Source: RGIG9079 sp964567845
Lineage (GTDB): Bacteria; Bacteroidota; Bacteroidia; Bacteroidales; Marinifilaceae
NCBI GenBank assembly: GCA_964567845.1
Contig: CAZMOG010000014.1
Location: 1-32,928, forward strand
Length of the DNA: 32,928 nucleotides
Reading direction: 5' to 3'
Part shown: piece after piece, positions 6,953-14,692 of the stretch
How the letters are laid out: each line of letters starts with the position of its first letter
How positions within the stretch are numbered: the first letter of the stretch is position 1
Notes under the pieces: model-generated
What the model saw: the letters and a program-made list of their open reading frames with translations, nothing else
Database searches by the model: none
Told to the model about the DNA's origin: nothing
Made by a program: the position numbers and the translations under genes

Positions 6953-7507
6953 ATGTCACGAATAGGTAAATTGCCAATTTCAATTCCAGCAGGAGTAACA
7001 GTAACTGTGTCTCCCGAGAATGTGGTTACCGTTAAAGGTCCTAAGGGAGAGTTGTCACAGGCTATCACAGGAGGTATTTCTGTGTCTGTTGCTGATGGAA
7101 CTATTGAAGTAACACGTCCAAATGACGAGAAGCAGGTAAAAGCATATCATGGTTTGTATCGTGCTTTGATTAACAATATGGTAGTTGGTGTTTCTCAGGG
7201 ATACACTATTAAACAAGAGTTAGTAGGAGTTGGATTCCGTGCAAATGCAGAGGGTCAAGTATTGGAGCTTGGCTTAGGATACTCTCACTCAATTTTCTTG
7301 CAATTGCCAAAGGAGATTAAGGTTACAGCTGTAACAGAGAAGCGTGCTAATCCAATCCTTACACTTGAGAGTTGCGACAAGCAGCTTATCGGTATGGTTG
7401 CTGCAAAGATTCGTTCTTTCCGTAAACCAGAGCCTTATAAGGGTAAGGGTATTCGCTTTGTTGGCGAAGTTGTTCGTAGAAAGGCTGGTAAGTCAGCTAA
7501 GGTTTAA
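6953..7507 (+). CDS. rplF: 50S ribosomal protein L6
   Basis: L6 lies near the factor-binding site of the large subunit. The 184-residue product is a tandem of two L6 folds and has the C-terminal signature PEPYKGKGIRFVGEVVRRKAGK (from about residue 161). The start MSRIGKLPISIPAGV is the family N-terminus. The start codon follows a perfect AAGGAGG with a 7-base spacer, which is exceptional in this sequence and suggests that translation of L6 responds differently from its neighbours. Confidence 0.98.
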   Translation: MSRIGKLPISIPAGVTVTVSPENVVTVKGPKGELSQAITGGISVSVADGTIEVTRPNDEKQVKAYHGLYRALINNMVVGVSQGYTIKQELVGVGFRANAEGQVLELGLGYSHSIFLQLPKEIKVTAVTEKRANPILTLESCDKQLIGMVAAKIRSFRKPEPYKGKGIRFVGEVVRRKAGKSAKV

Positions 7508-7528
7508 TTTCTAAAGTAAAACTTAATT

Positions 7529-7885
7529 ATGGCTTTAACTAAAGAAGGCAGAAGATTAAGAATCAAACGAAGAATTCGTAAGATTGTTTCTGGTACGGCT
7601 GAAAGACCCCGTTTGAGCGTATATCGTTCAAATGCCCAAATCTCTGCACAATTGATAAATGATGAAGAGGGTAAAACTTTGTTGTCGGTATCTTCTTTGA
7701 GCAAGGAGTTTGCTGAGCAGAAGGTTACTAAAACAGAGAAGGCTGCATTGGTTGGTGCTGCAGTAGCTGCAAAGGCTTTGGAGGCAGGAATCACAGCTAT
7801 AACATTTGACCGTAACGGTTATTTGTATCACGGAAGAGTAAAGGCTTTGGCCGATGCTGCACGTGAGGGAGGTCTTAACTTTTAA
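7529..7885 (+). CDS. rplR: 50S ribosomal protein L18
   Basis: L18 binds 5S rRNA together with L5 in the central protuberance. The 118-residue product has the basic N-terminus with RRLRIKRRIRKIVSGTAERPRLSVYRS and the C-terminal FDRNGYLYHGRVKALADAAREGGL, both typical. It lies 21 bases after rplF and 12 before rpsE. Longer minus-strand frames across it are antisense shadows. Confidence 0.97.
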   Translation: MALTKEGRRLRIKRRIRKIVSGTAERPRLSVYRSNAQISAQLINDEEGKTLLSVSSLSKEFAEQKVTKTEKAALVGAAVAAKALEAGITAITFDRNGYLYHGRVKALADAAREGGLNF

Positions 7886-7897
7886 TGATAGCAAGAG

Positions 7898-8407
7898 ATG
7901 GAACAGAAGATTAATAATACCACAGATCTCGAACTTAAGGATAGATTGGTTGCGATTAACCGCGTAACCAAAGTTACTAAGGGAGGTAGAACATTCAGCT
8001 TTGCTGCGATCGTAGTAGTTGGCGATGAGAAAGGTATCGTTGGCTGGGGATTAGGTAAGGCAAACGAGGTTACAGCTGCTATCGCTAAAGGAGTAGATGC
8101 TGCTAAGAAGAATTTGATTAAGGTTCCTGTATTGAAGGGTACAATTCCTCATGAGCAGGAGTCTAAGTTCAGCGGTTCACGTGTGTATATCCAACCAGCA
8201 TCTTCGGGAACCGGAGTAAAGGCAGGTGGAGCTATGCGTGCTGTACTTGAGAGTGCAGGTATTCACGATGTGTTGGCTAAGTCAAAGGGTTCTTCTAACC
8301 CTCACAACTTGGTAAAGGCAACTTTCAATGCATTGAAGGAGTTGCGTGATGCTCGTGCAATCGCAGCTCAGCGTGGAATTAGCATGGACAAAGTGTTTAA
8401 TGGATAA
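7898..8407 (+). CDS. rpsE: 30S ribosomal protein S5
   Basis: S5 is at the mRNA entry channel and influences decoding accuracy. The 169-residue product has the double-stranded RNA-binding-like N-terminal domain, with the loop GGRTFSFAAIVVVGDEKGIVG (residues 28-48), and the C-terminal domain with SSGTGVKAGGAMRAVLESAG. Length and order are standard. Confidence 0.98.
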   Translation: MEQKINNTTDLELKDRLVAINRVTKVTKGGRTFSFAAIVVVGDEKGIVGWGLGKANEVTAAIAKGVDAAKKNLIKVPVLKGTIPHEQESKFSGSRVYIQPASSGTGVKAGGAMRAVLESAGIHDVLAKSKGSSNPHNLVKATFNALKELRDARAIAAQRGISMDKVFNG

Positions 8408-8418
8408 ACTTAAGGGTT

Positions 8419-8601
8419 ATGGCACAGATTAAAATTACATTGGTAAAGAGTAAAATCGGAAGCAATAAGTCTCAGGTTAGCACATTGAAGGCTTTGGGAT
8501 TGAACAAGACAAACAGCAGTGTTGTAAAGGAGGCTTGCCCACAGATATTGGGTATGGTTGAGAAGGTAAAGCACTTGTTGAGTGTTGAGGAGGTAAAATA
8601 A
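8419..8601 (+). CDS. rpmD: 50S ribosomal protein L30
   Basis: L30 is a small peripheral protein of the large subunit, absent from some bacteria but kept here. The 60-residue product starts MAQIKITLVKSKIGSNKSQV and shows the usual LKALGLNKTNSSVVKEACPQILGMV segment. It sits in its normal place between rpsE and rplO. The 28-base spacer to rplO shows no promoter or hairpin. Confidence 0.96.
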   Translation: MAQIKITLVKSKIGSNKSQVSTLKALGLNKTNSSVVKEACPQILGMVEKVKHLLSVEEVK

Positions 8602-8629
8602 TTGTGTAACGTTATAATTCGAAAATATA

Positions 8630-9076
8630 ATGGAATTGAATAACTTAAAACCTGCTTGTGGAGCAACTCACCACGATCGTCGTTTGGGCCGTGGTCAAGG
8701 TTCTGGTTATGCAGGAACCTCAGGTCGAGGACACAAGGGAGCTAAGGCAAGATCAGGATACCACACTAAGATTGGTTTCGAGGGTGGACAGATGCCTCTT
8801 CAGAGACGTTTGCCTAAGTTCGGTTTCAAGTCTTTGAACAGAGTAGAGTACAAGGCTATCAACGTTGGTATGTTGCAGGCTTTGGCTGAGCGTGATAATC
8901 TTACTGTAATTGACAAGGAGACACTTATCGCTGCAGGTTTGACATCAAAGAATGATTTGGTGAAGATTTTGGGCGATGGCGCTCTTTCTGTTAAGTTGAC
9001 AGTAAAAGCAGATGCTTTCTCTAAATCAGCAATTGCAGCTATAGAGGCTGTAGGCGGTTCAGCGGAGGTATTATAA
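8630..9076 (+). CDS. rplO: 50S ribosomal protein L15
   Basis: L15 is a late-stage assembly protein that threads through 23S rRNA. The 148-residue product has the glycine- and arginine-rich N-terminal extension, with the GRGQGSGYAGTSGRGHKGAK segment near residues 20-39, and GFEGGQMPLQRRLPKFGF after it. The C-terminal globular domain ends in AIEAVGGSAEVL. It directly precedes secY, as in most bacteria. Confidence 0.98.
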   Translation: MELNNLKPACGATHHDRRLGRGQGSGYAGTSGRGHKGAKARSGYHTKIGFEGGQMPLQRRLPKFGFKSLNRVEYKAINVGMLQALAERDNLTVIDKETLIAAGLTSKNDLVKILGDGALSVKLTVKADAFSKSAIAAIEAVGGSAEVL

Positions 9077-9103
9077 TTGTAATCAAATAACGAATAGTGC
9101 GTT

Positions 9104-10399
9104 ATGAAGTTTATTACTAAAATACAGGAAATCTGGAAGACAACCGAGTTGCGTCAAAGAATTCTTACAACTTTGGGTTTGATTTTGGTTTACCGTTTGG
9201 GAACTGAGATTGTATTGCCTGGAGTTGATACTGAGCACTTGGCTGCTCTTTCACAGCAAACATCAGATAACGGCGTATTAGGTTTGTTGGATATGTTCTC
9301 GGGAGGAGCATTCTCGCAGGCTTCTATCTTCGCTTTGGGAATTATGCCTTATATCTCTGCCTCGATTGTTGTTCAGCTACTTGGTATAGCTGTACCTTAT
9401 TTCCAGCGTTTGCAGCGTGAGGGCGAAAGCGGACGTCGTAAAATCAATCAGATTACAAGATATTTGACAGTTGTGCTTCTTCTGTTGCAAGGCTATGCAT
9501 ACTTGAAGAATCTGAGTGCACAGAATATCGCAGTTCAGTCTGAGTTGTTGGCTTTGTTGGCTATGGCTGCCGGATCAATGTTTATCCTGTGGTTAGGAGA
9601 ACGTATCACAGACAGAGGAATCGGTAACGGAGTATCAATCATCATTATGATCGGTATCGTTGCTCGTTTGCCTTTCGCATTCTATTCGGAGTTAGTATCT
9701 AAGATCTCTTCAGGTATGATGGGCTTCTTGATCGAGATTGTATTCCTATTCTTGGTATTCTGTGCAACAATTATGTTGGTTCAGGGAACAAGAAAGGTGC
9801 CTGTACAGTACGCTAAACGTATTGTTGGTAACAAGCAGTATGGTGGAGTTCGTCAGTATATTCCTTTGAAGATTAATGCAGCAGGAGTTATGCCAATTAT
9901 CTTTGCTCAGGCATTGATGTTGTTGCCTGTCTCTTTCGCTAACTTCTCAAATATTGAGAGTATGAGCGGATTTGCTGCTGCATTTGCCGATATGACAGGC
10001 GTTGTTTACAACGTTACATTCTTTATTCTTATTGTATTGTTCACTTACTTCTATACAGCTATCACAGTGAATCCATTGATGATGTCTGAGGAGATGAAGA
10101 AGAATGGTGGATTTATCCCTGGAGTTAAGCCGGGAAGAAAGACAATGGAGTTCCTTGATTCAATTATGTCAAGAATTACATTACCTGGCTCGATTTTCTT
10201 GGGTATTGTAGCTATTATGCCTGCAATTGCAATGAGATGCGGAGTATCAAATCAGTTTGCAAGTTTCTATGGTGGAACATCGTTGTTGATTTTGGTTGGA
10301 GTTGTACTTGATACAGTTCAGCAGATTGACTCTCATTTGAGGATGCACCACTATGATGGTTTGATGGGTTCAGGCAAATTTAGAGGTAGAAATATCTAA
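9104..10399 (+). CDS. secY: Protein translocase subunit SecY
   Basis: SecY forms the protein-conducting channel of the inner membrane with SecE and SecG. The 431-residue product has about ten hydrophobic segments. The first starts near residue 20 (ILTTLGLILVYRLG), and the plug-region motif GLLDMFSGGAFSQASIFALG lies near residues 60-80. The motifs LGIMPYISASIVVQLL and PYFQRLQREGE confirm the family. It follows rplO by 27 bases. The 44 bases after it hold a promoter for map and no terminator, so read-through into map is also likely. Confidence 0.98.
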   Translation: MKFITKIQEIWKTTELRQRILTTLGLILVYRLGTEIVLPGVDTEHLAALSQQTSDNGVLGLLDMFSGGAFSQASIFALGIMPYISASIVVQLLGIAVPYFQRLQREGESGRRKINQITRYLTVVLLLLQGYAYLKNLSAQNIAVQSELLALLAMAAGSMFILWLGERITDRGIGNGVSIIIMIGIVARLPFAFYSELVSKISSGMMGFLIEIVFLFLVFCATIMLVQGTRKVPVQYAKRIVGNKQYGGVRQYIPLKINAAGVMPIIFAQALMLLPVSFANFSNIESMSGFAAAFADMTGVVYNVTFFILIVLFTYFYTAITVNPLMMSEEMKKNGGFIPGVKPGRKTMEFLDSIMSRITLPGSIFLGIVAIMPAIAMRCGVSNQFASFYGGTSLLILVGVVLDTVQQIDSHLRMHHYDGLMGSGKFRGRNI

Positions 10400-10408
10400 T
10401 AACTACTA

Positions 10409-10439
10409 TTTGTTTATTCGAAAATATGTCGTAATTTTG
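10409..10439 (+). promoter_or_regulatory. Promoter for map, abutting its start codon
   Basis: TTTG at 10409-10412, a 19-base spacer and TAATTTTG at 10432-10439 fit the Bacteroidetes consensus. Only four bases separate the -7 box from the ATG at 10444, so the transcript from this promoter should start at or within a few bases of the start codon. Confidence 0.75.
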
Positions 10440-10443
10440 CGGC

Positions 10444-11220
10444 ATGTTTTCGGAAAAGACAAAAGAAGAGATAGAGTTACTCAGAGAGAGTAATTTACTA
10501 GTAGGAAAGACTCTGGGCGAGGTGGCAAAAATCATCCGTCCGGGAGTTTCTACGTTAGAATTGGACGCTGTAGCAGAAGAGTTTATTCGCTCAAATGGTG
10601 CAGTTCCCGGTTTTCTTGGATACGGAGGATTTCCGAATACACTTTGCATTTCAGTTAATGACGAGGTTGTTCATGGGATACCCTCAGCAAAGAGAGTGCT
10701 CCAAGAAGGTGACATAGTCTCGGTAGACTGTGGAGTTCTTAAAAATGGTTATTACGGCGATAGCGCTTACACTTTTGAGGTGGGGCAGGTTCCCGAGAAG
10801 ATTCATAATCTGCTCGAAACAACAAAAGCGGCCCTATACAAGGGAATAGAACAAGCGGTTATTGGTCGTAGAATAGGTGATATAGGATCGGCTGTTCAGA
10901 ATTATTGTGAAGCGCATGGTTATTCTGTAGTCAGAGAGTTGGTTGGTCACGGAGTTGGTAAGGAGTTACACGAGGATCCTCAGGTTCCTAATTATGGAAG
11001 CAGAGGTCAGGGAACAAAATTACGTGAAGGCATGGTTATTGCAATCGAGCCGATGATCAATTTGGGACAACGTTTTGTTGTGATGAACAATGATGGTTGG
11101 ACCATCAGAACTCGCGATGGTCTTCCTTCAGCACACTTTGAGCATACGGTAGCGGTAGGTAAGACAGCAGCTGATATTCTGTCATCTTTTAAATATGTTG
11201 AAGAGGTTTTAAATAAATAG
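10444..11220 (+). CDS. map: Methionine aminopeptidase, type I
   Basis: This enzyme removes the initiator Met from nascent proteins. The 258-residue product has the five metal ligands of the family: D95 (VDCG), D106 (GDSA), H169 (GHGVGKELHEDP), E202 (AIEPM) and E233 (FEHTVAV). It lacks a zinc-finger N-terminal extension, so it is the short type I form. The start is forced: the frame has a TAA 12 bases upstream, inside the promoter -7 box, and no other start codon lies near the N-terminus. Its position between secY and infA is the usual one in Bacteroidetes. Confidence 0.97.
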   Translation: MFSEKTKEEIELLRESNLLVGKTLGEVAKIIRPGVSTLELDAVAEEFIRSNGAVPGFLGYGGFPNTLCISVNDEVVHGIPSAKRVLQEGDIVSVDCGVLKNGYYGDSAYTFEVGQVPEKIHNLLETTKAALYKGIEQAVIGRRIGDIGSAVQNYCEAHGYSVVRELVGHGVGKELHEDPQVPNYGSRGQGTKLREGMVIAIEPMINLGQRFVVMNNDGWTIRTRDGLPSAHFEHTVAVGKTAADILSSFKYVEEVLNK

Positions 11221-11227
11221 GAATTAT

Positions 11228-11449
11228 ATGGCTAAACAGCCCTCAATAGAGCAAGATGGAGTAATTACTGAGTCATTGTCAAATGCAATGTTCAAAGTTA
11301 AGTTGGAGAACGGACATGAGATTATAGCTCATATCTCAGGTAAGATGAGAATGCACTATATTAAAATCTTGCCTGGTGATAAAGTGAGAGTTGATATGTC
11401 TCCCTATGATTTGACCAAAGGACGTATTTCATTTAGGTACAAAAACTAA
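11228..11449 (+). CDS. infA: Translation initiation factor IF-1
   Basis: IF-1 occupies the ribosomal A site during initiation. The 73-residue product is a single S1-like OB domain with the diagnostic segments VKLENGHEIIAHISGKMRMHYI and GDKVRVDMSPYDLTKGRISFR. It starts 7 bases after map with a partial AGGA upstream, so the two are probably cotranscribed. rpmJ follows after 12 bases. Confidence 0.98.
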   Translation: MAKQPSIEQDGVITESLSNAMFKVKLENGHEIIAHISGKMRMHYIKILPGDKVRVDMSPYDLTKGRISFRYKN

Positions 11450-11461
11450 ATTAACAAGAAT

Positions 11462-11578
11462 ATGAAAGTTAGACCATCAGTCAAGAAGCGTAGTGCTGAT
11501 TGCAAGATTGTTAAAAGAAACGGCGTGGTTTACGTCATTAACAAAAAGAACCCTAAGTTCAAACAACGTCAGGGTTAA
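11462..11578 (+). CDS. rpmJ: 50S ribosomal protein L36, zinc-free form
   Basis: This 38-residue gene is easily missed because of its size. It starts MKVRPSVKKRSADCKIVKRN and ends NKKNPKFKQRQG, matching Bacteroidales L36. Only one Cys (C14) remains of the zinc-ribbon ligands (Cx2Cx12Cx4H) of the zinc-binding form, so this is the C-minus type. It sits in its normal place between infA and rpsM. Confidence 0.96.
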   Translation: MKVRPSVKKRSADCKIVKRNGVVYVINKKNPKFKQRQG

Positions 11579-11607
11579 TTAATTCATTTTTAATAAGAGA
11601 ATCATTT

Positions 11608-11985
11608 ATGGCAAGAATCGTAGGTGTGGATTTGCCCTCTAAAAAGAGAGGAGAGATCGCCTTGACCTATATCTTCGGTATAGGTAGAAGCAGTGCCCGT
11701 GCTATCTTAACAGAAGCAGGCATCGATTTTGACACAAAAGTGCAGGATTGGAACGATGACCAACTCGCAGCCGTACGTAAAATTATCAATGCAGAGTACA
11801 AGGTTGAAGGTGAGTTGAGATCTGTGATCCAGATGAACATTAAGCGTTTGATGGATATCGGTTGTTACCGTGGAATCAGACACCGTTTGGGATTACCTGT
11901 AAGAGGTCAGAGTACAAAGAACAATGCCCGTACAAGAAAGGGTAAGAAGAAAACAGTTGCAAACAAGAAGAAAGCAACTAAATAA
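11608..11985 (+). CDS. rpsM: 30S ribosomal protein S13
   Basis: S13 sits in the small-subunit head and forms bridges to L5. The 125-residue product starts MARIVGVDLPSKKRGEIAL and has the helix-hairpin-helix-like segment YIFGIGRSSARAIL. Near the C-terminus are the signature IGCYRGIRHRLGLPVRGQ and a basic tail rich in Lys. It heads the alpha-type block (rpsM, rpsK, rpsD, rpoA, rplQ). The 29-base spacer before it shows no promoter. Confidence 0.98.
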   Translation: MARIVGVDLPSKKRGEIALTYIFGIGRSSARAILTEAGIDFDTKVQDWNDDQLAAVRKIINAEYKVEGELRSVIQMNIKRLMDIGCYRGIRHRLGLPVRGQSTKNNARTRKGKKKTVANKKKATK

Positions 11986-11997
11986 TTGAAGTGAATT

Positions 11998-12387
11998 ATG
12001 GCAAAGAAGTCTACATCAAATAAGAAGCGGCTAGTTAAAGTTGAGGCCGTGGGACAGGTACACGTTCATTCCTCATTTAATAACATTATCGTGTCTGTAA
12101 CCAATCCAACCGGACAGGTTATTTCTTGGTCATCGGCAGGTAAAATGGGATTCAGAGGTTCTAAGAAGAACACTCCGTACGCTGCTCAAATGGCTGCTGC
12201 AGATTGTGCAAAAGTGGCATTTGACTTGGGTATGAGAAAAGCTAAAGTATATGTTTCAGGTCCGGGTAACGGACGTGAGTCAGCAATTCGTTCTGTGCAC
12301 CAGACAGGTATTGAGGTTGCAGAGATAGTTGACGTTACTCCACTACCACACAATGGTTGTCGTCCTCCGAAACGTAGAAGAGTATAA
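11998..12387 (+). CDS. rpsK: 30S ribosomal protein S11
   Basis: S11 lies on the platform of the small subunit near the E-site mRNA. The 129-residue product has HVHSSFNNIIVSVTNPTGQV near residue 22, the SSAGKMGFRGSKKNTPYAAQ segment and the C-terminal signature DVTPLPHNGCRPPKRRRV. Length is normal and the N-terminus is lysine-rich. It lies 12 bases after rpsM. Confidence 0.98.
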   Translation: MAKKSTSNKKRLVKVEAVGQVHVHSSFNNIIVSVTNPTGQVISWSSAGKMGFRGSKKNTPYAAQMAAADCAKVAFDLGMRKAKVYVSGPGNGRESAIRSVHQTGIEVAEIVDVTPLPHNGCRPPKRRRV

Positions 12388-12421
12388 TTGTTAGAGTGTT
12401 AATCTTAAATAGAAATTAGAA

Positions 12422-13030
12422 ATGGCTAGATATACAGGACCTAAGTCTAAAATTGCCAGAAAGTTCGGTGAGCCTATTTATGGCCCGGATAAGGCTCTTG
12501 AGAAGAGAAACTATCCTTCTGGACAGCACGGTTTGGCTCGTCGTAGAAGAAAAATCTCTGAGTACGGTGTACAGTTAAAAGAGAAACAAAAGGCAAAATA
12601 TACATACGGATTGTTGGAGAAGCAATTCCGCAACTTGTTCGAGAAGGCATCTCGTGCAGAGGGTGTAACCGGAGAGGTATTGTTGCAGTTCTTGGAGCGT
12701 CGTTTGGATAACGTTGTTTATCGTTTGGGAATTGCTCCTACACGTGCAGCTGCTCGTCAGTTGGTTTCACACCGTCACATTGTTCTTAATGGAAAGGTTT
12801 GTAATATCCCTTCTGCTATGGTTTCAGCAGGTGATGTTGTTGGCGTTCGTGAGAAGTCAAAGGCATTGGAGGTAATTGCAGATTCATTGAGATCAAATAC
12901 TGTTAGCAAATATAGCTGGTTAGAGTGGGATAACACCGCTATGGCTGGTAAGTTCTTGAATGTTCCAGAGCGTACAGAGATTCCTGAGAATATTAAGGAG
13001 CAGGCAATCGTTGAGTTGTATTCTAAGTAA
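12422..13030 (+). CDS. rpsD: 30S ribosomal protein S4
   Basis: S4 nucleates 16S 5'-domain assembly and represses the alpha operon in Escherichia coli. The 202-residue product has the N-terminal basic domain (GQHGLARRRRKISEYGVQLKEK segment) and an S4 RNA-binding domain with RRLDNVVYRLGIAPTRAAAR near residues 92-111. N-terminal zinc-binding cysteines of some S4 proteins are absent. The gene is part of the standard rpsK-rpsD-rpoA order. Confidence 0.98.
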   Translation: MARYTGPKSKIARKFGEPIYGPDKALEKRNYPSGQHGLARRRRKISEYGVQLKEKQKAKYTYGLLEKQFRNLFEKASRAEGVTGEVLLQFLERRLDNVVYRLGIAPTRAAARQLVSHRHIVLNGKVCNIPSAMVSAGDVVGVREKSKALEVIADSLRSNTVSKYSWLEWDNTAMAGKFLNVPERTEIPENIKEQAIVELYSK

Positions 13031-13043
13031 TAAATAAAAAGTT

Positions 13044-14036
13044 ATGGCAATATTAGCTTTCCAGAAGCCGGAAAAAGTAATCATGCTTGAATCTACGGAG
13101 CAGTTCGGTAAGTTCGAGTTCCGTCCATTGGAGCCTGGTTATGGTATGACAATTGGAAATGCGCTAAGAAGAATCCTCATCTCTTCACTTGAGGGTTTTG
13201 CTATCACCGGAATCAAAATTGATGGTGTTGCGCATGAGTTTGCTACAATTCCCGGCGTAATAGAAGATGTTACAGAGATTATCCTCAACCTGAAGAAGGT
13301 TCGTTTCAAAAGAAAAGTTGATGGAGTAGAGGATGAGAAGTTGACAATTCTTATTTCTGGTCAGGAGACTTTTACTGCCGGTGATATTAATCGTTTCTTG
13401 AGTGGATTTGAGGTATTGAATACCGATTTGGTAATCTGCAATATGGAGCCTTCTGTTAACTTCAAGATGGAGTTGACAATTAACAAAGGTCGCGGTTATG
13501 TTCCCGGAGTAGAAAACTTGCCAGTTGATGCAGTAGAGGGATTTATTCCAATCGATTCTATCTACACACCTATTAGAAATGTAAAAATTGACATTGATAA
13601 CTATCGTGTAGAGGGTAAAACCGATTATGAGAAATTGACCCTTGAAATTGAGACTGATGGATCAATCAATCCTACGGATGCTTTGAAGGAGGCTGCTAAA
13701 ATTCTTATTCACCACTTCAGATTGTTCTCGGATGACAATATGTCTTTAGAGCAGGAGGATAATTATGATGTTGAGGAGTTTGATGAGGAGATTCTTCATA
13801 TGCGTCAACTTTTGAAGACAAAGTTGGTTGACTTGGATCTTTCAGTGCGTGCATTGAATTGTTTGAAGCAGGCAGATGTTGAGACTCTTGGTGAGTTGTG
13901 CTGCTTGAATAAGTCAGATCTTCTTAAGTTCCGTAATTTCGGTAAGAAGTCATTGACTGAGTTGGAGGCTCTCCTTGCTGACAATAACTTGGAGTTTGGC
14001 ATGGATGTAGCTAAGTATAAATTAGATAAGGAGTAA
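13044..14036 (+). CDS. rpoA: RNA polymerase alpha subunit
   Basis: Alpha dimerises to start RNA polymerase assembly, and its C-terminal domain contacts upstream promoter DNA and activators. The 330-residue product has the N-terminal dimer domain with FEFRPLEPGYGMTIGNALRR (residues 24-43). After an acidic linker near 230-250, the C-terminal domain shows two helix-hairpin-helix turns (LSVRALNCLKQADVETLGEL and FRNFGKKSLTELEALL). The last codons, AAG GAG TAA, also give a Shine-Dalgarno-like AAGGAG for rplQ. Confidence 0.99.
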   Translation: MAILAFQKPEKVIMLESTEQFGKFEFRPLEPGYGMTIGNALRRILISSLEGFAITGIKIDGVAHEFATIPGVIEDVTEIILNLKKVRFKRKVDGVEDEKLTILISGQETFTAGDINRFLSGFEVLNTDLVICNMEPSVNFKMELTINKGRGYVPGVENLPVDAVEGFIPIDSIYTPIRNVKIDIDNYRVEGKTDYEKLTLEIETDGSINPTDALKEAAKILIHHFRLFSDDNMSLEQEDNYDVEEFDEEILHMRQLLKTKLVDLDLSVRALNCLKQADVETLGELCCLNKSDLLKFRNFGKKSLTELEALLADNNLEFGMDVAKYKLDKE

Positions 14037-14041
14037 TTACT

Positions 14042-14530
14042 ATGAATCATAAAAAGAAATTCAACCACTTGACCAGAAGCAGTGCTCACAGAAAGGCAAT
14101 GCTTGCTAATATGGCTGTGTCTTTGATTATGCACAAACGTATTAGCACTACAGTGGCTAAGGCTAAGGCTCTAAAGATGTACGTTGAGCCTATAATTACC
14201 AAGAGTAAAGTTGACAATACAAACAGCCGTCGTGTTGTATTCAGCTATCTTAAGCAGAAAGAGGCTATCACTGAGTTGTTCAGCGAGGTAGCTCCAAAGA
14301 TTGTTAACCGTCCTGGTGGTTATACACGTATTTTGAAGACAGGTTCAAGAATTGGTGATAACGCTGAGATGTGTATCATTGAGCTTGTTGATTTCAATGC
14401 AACTTATACTGTTGCTAAAGCTGTTGAGACTAAGAAGCCAAGAACAAGACGTTCTTCAAAGAAGAGCGCTGAGGCTCCAAAGGCAGAGGAGACACCGGCT
14501 GTTGAGGCTACAGCCGAGGAGGCAAAGTAA
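14042..14530 (+). CDS. rplQ: 50S ribosomal protein L17 with acidic/alanine-rich tail
   Basis: L17 lies near the tunnel exit. The 162-residue product has the core up to about residue 118 (MNHKKKFNHLTRSSAHRKAM start, RPGGYTRILKTGSRIGDNAEM). It then has a low-complexity tail of about 35 residues rich in Lys, Ala and Glu, as is common in Bacteroidetes L17 and longer than in Escherichia coli. AAGGAG lies 8 bases before the start but overlaps rpoA codons. A strong terminator follows, ending the ribosomal cluster. Confidence 0.97.
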   Translation: MNHKKKFNHLTRSSAHRKAMLANMAVSLIMHKRISTTVAKAKALKMYVEPIITKSKVDNTNSRRVVFSYLKQKEAITELFSEVAPKIVNRPGGYTRILKTGSRIGDNAEMCIIELVDFNATYTVAKAVETKKPRTRRSSKKSAEAPKAEETPAVEATAEEAK

Positions 14531-14560
14531 ATTTGACAATCTGTAATTGTTAAATATTCT

Positions 14561-14591
14561 GAGGGTTTGATTGATCAAACCCTCTTTTTTT
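14561..14591 (+). terminator. Intrinsic terminator after rplQ
   Basis: GAGGGTTTGAT at 14561-14571 pairs with ATCAAACCCTC at 14574-14584 (nine or more base pairs once a realistic loop is allowed). Seven T follow. It closes the alpha-operon genes. Confidence 0.93.
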
Positions 14592-14629
14592 ATGTATGTT
14601 TTTTTAAATTTTATTTTTTTCAGTTTTTC

Positions 14630-14661
14630 TTGACTATACAATTATTTTTTGACTAAATTTG
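14630..14661 (+). promoter_or_regulatory. Promoter for korAB
   Basis: TTG at 14630-14632, a 21-base spacer and TAAATTTG at 14654-14661 resemble the Bacteroidetes consensus, with a spacer slightly longer than the 19 bases seen elsewhere here. The predicted RNA start near 14666 rules out the ATG at 14663 and supports the korA start at 14693. Confidence 0.65.
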
Positions 14662-14692
14662 TGTGTTATACAGCAATAAAATTTGGAGAAAC

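Noticed and set aside
14663..14692. Ten-residue N-terminal extension of korA from the ATG at 14663
   Set aside because: This ATG lies one base after the predicted -7 box, at or before the transcription start. The next ATG has a GGAG and a natural family N-terminus.
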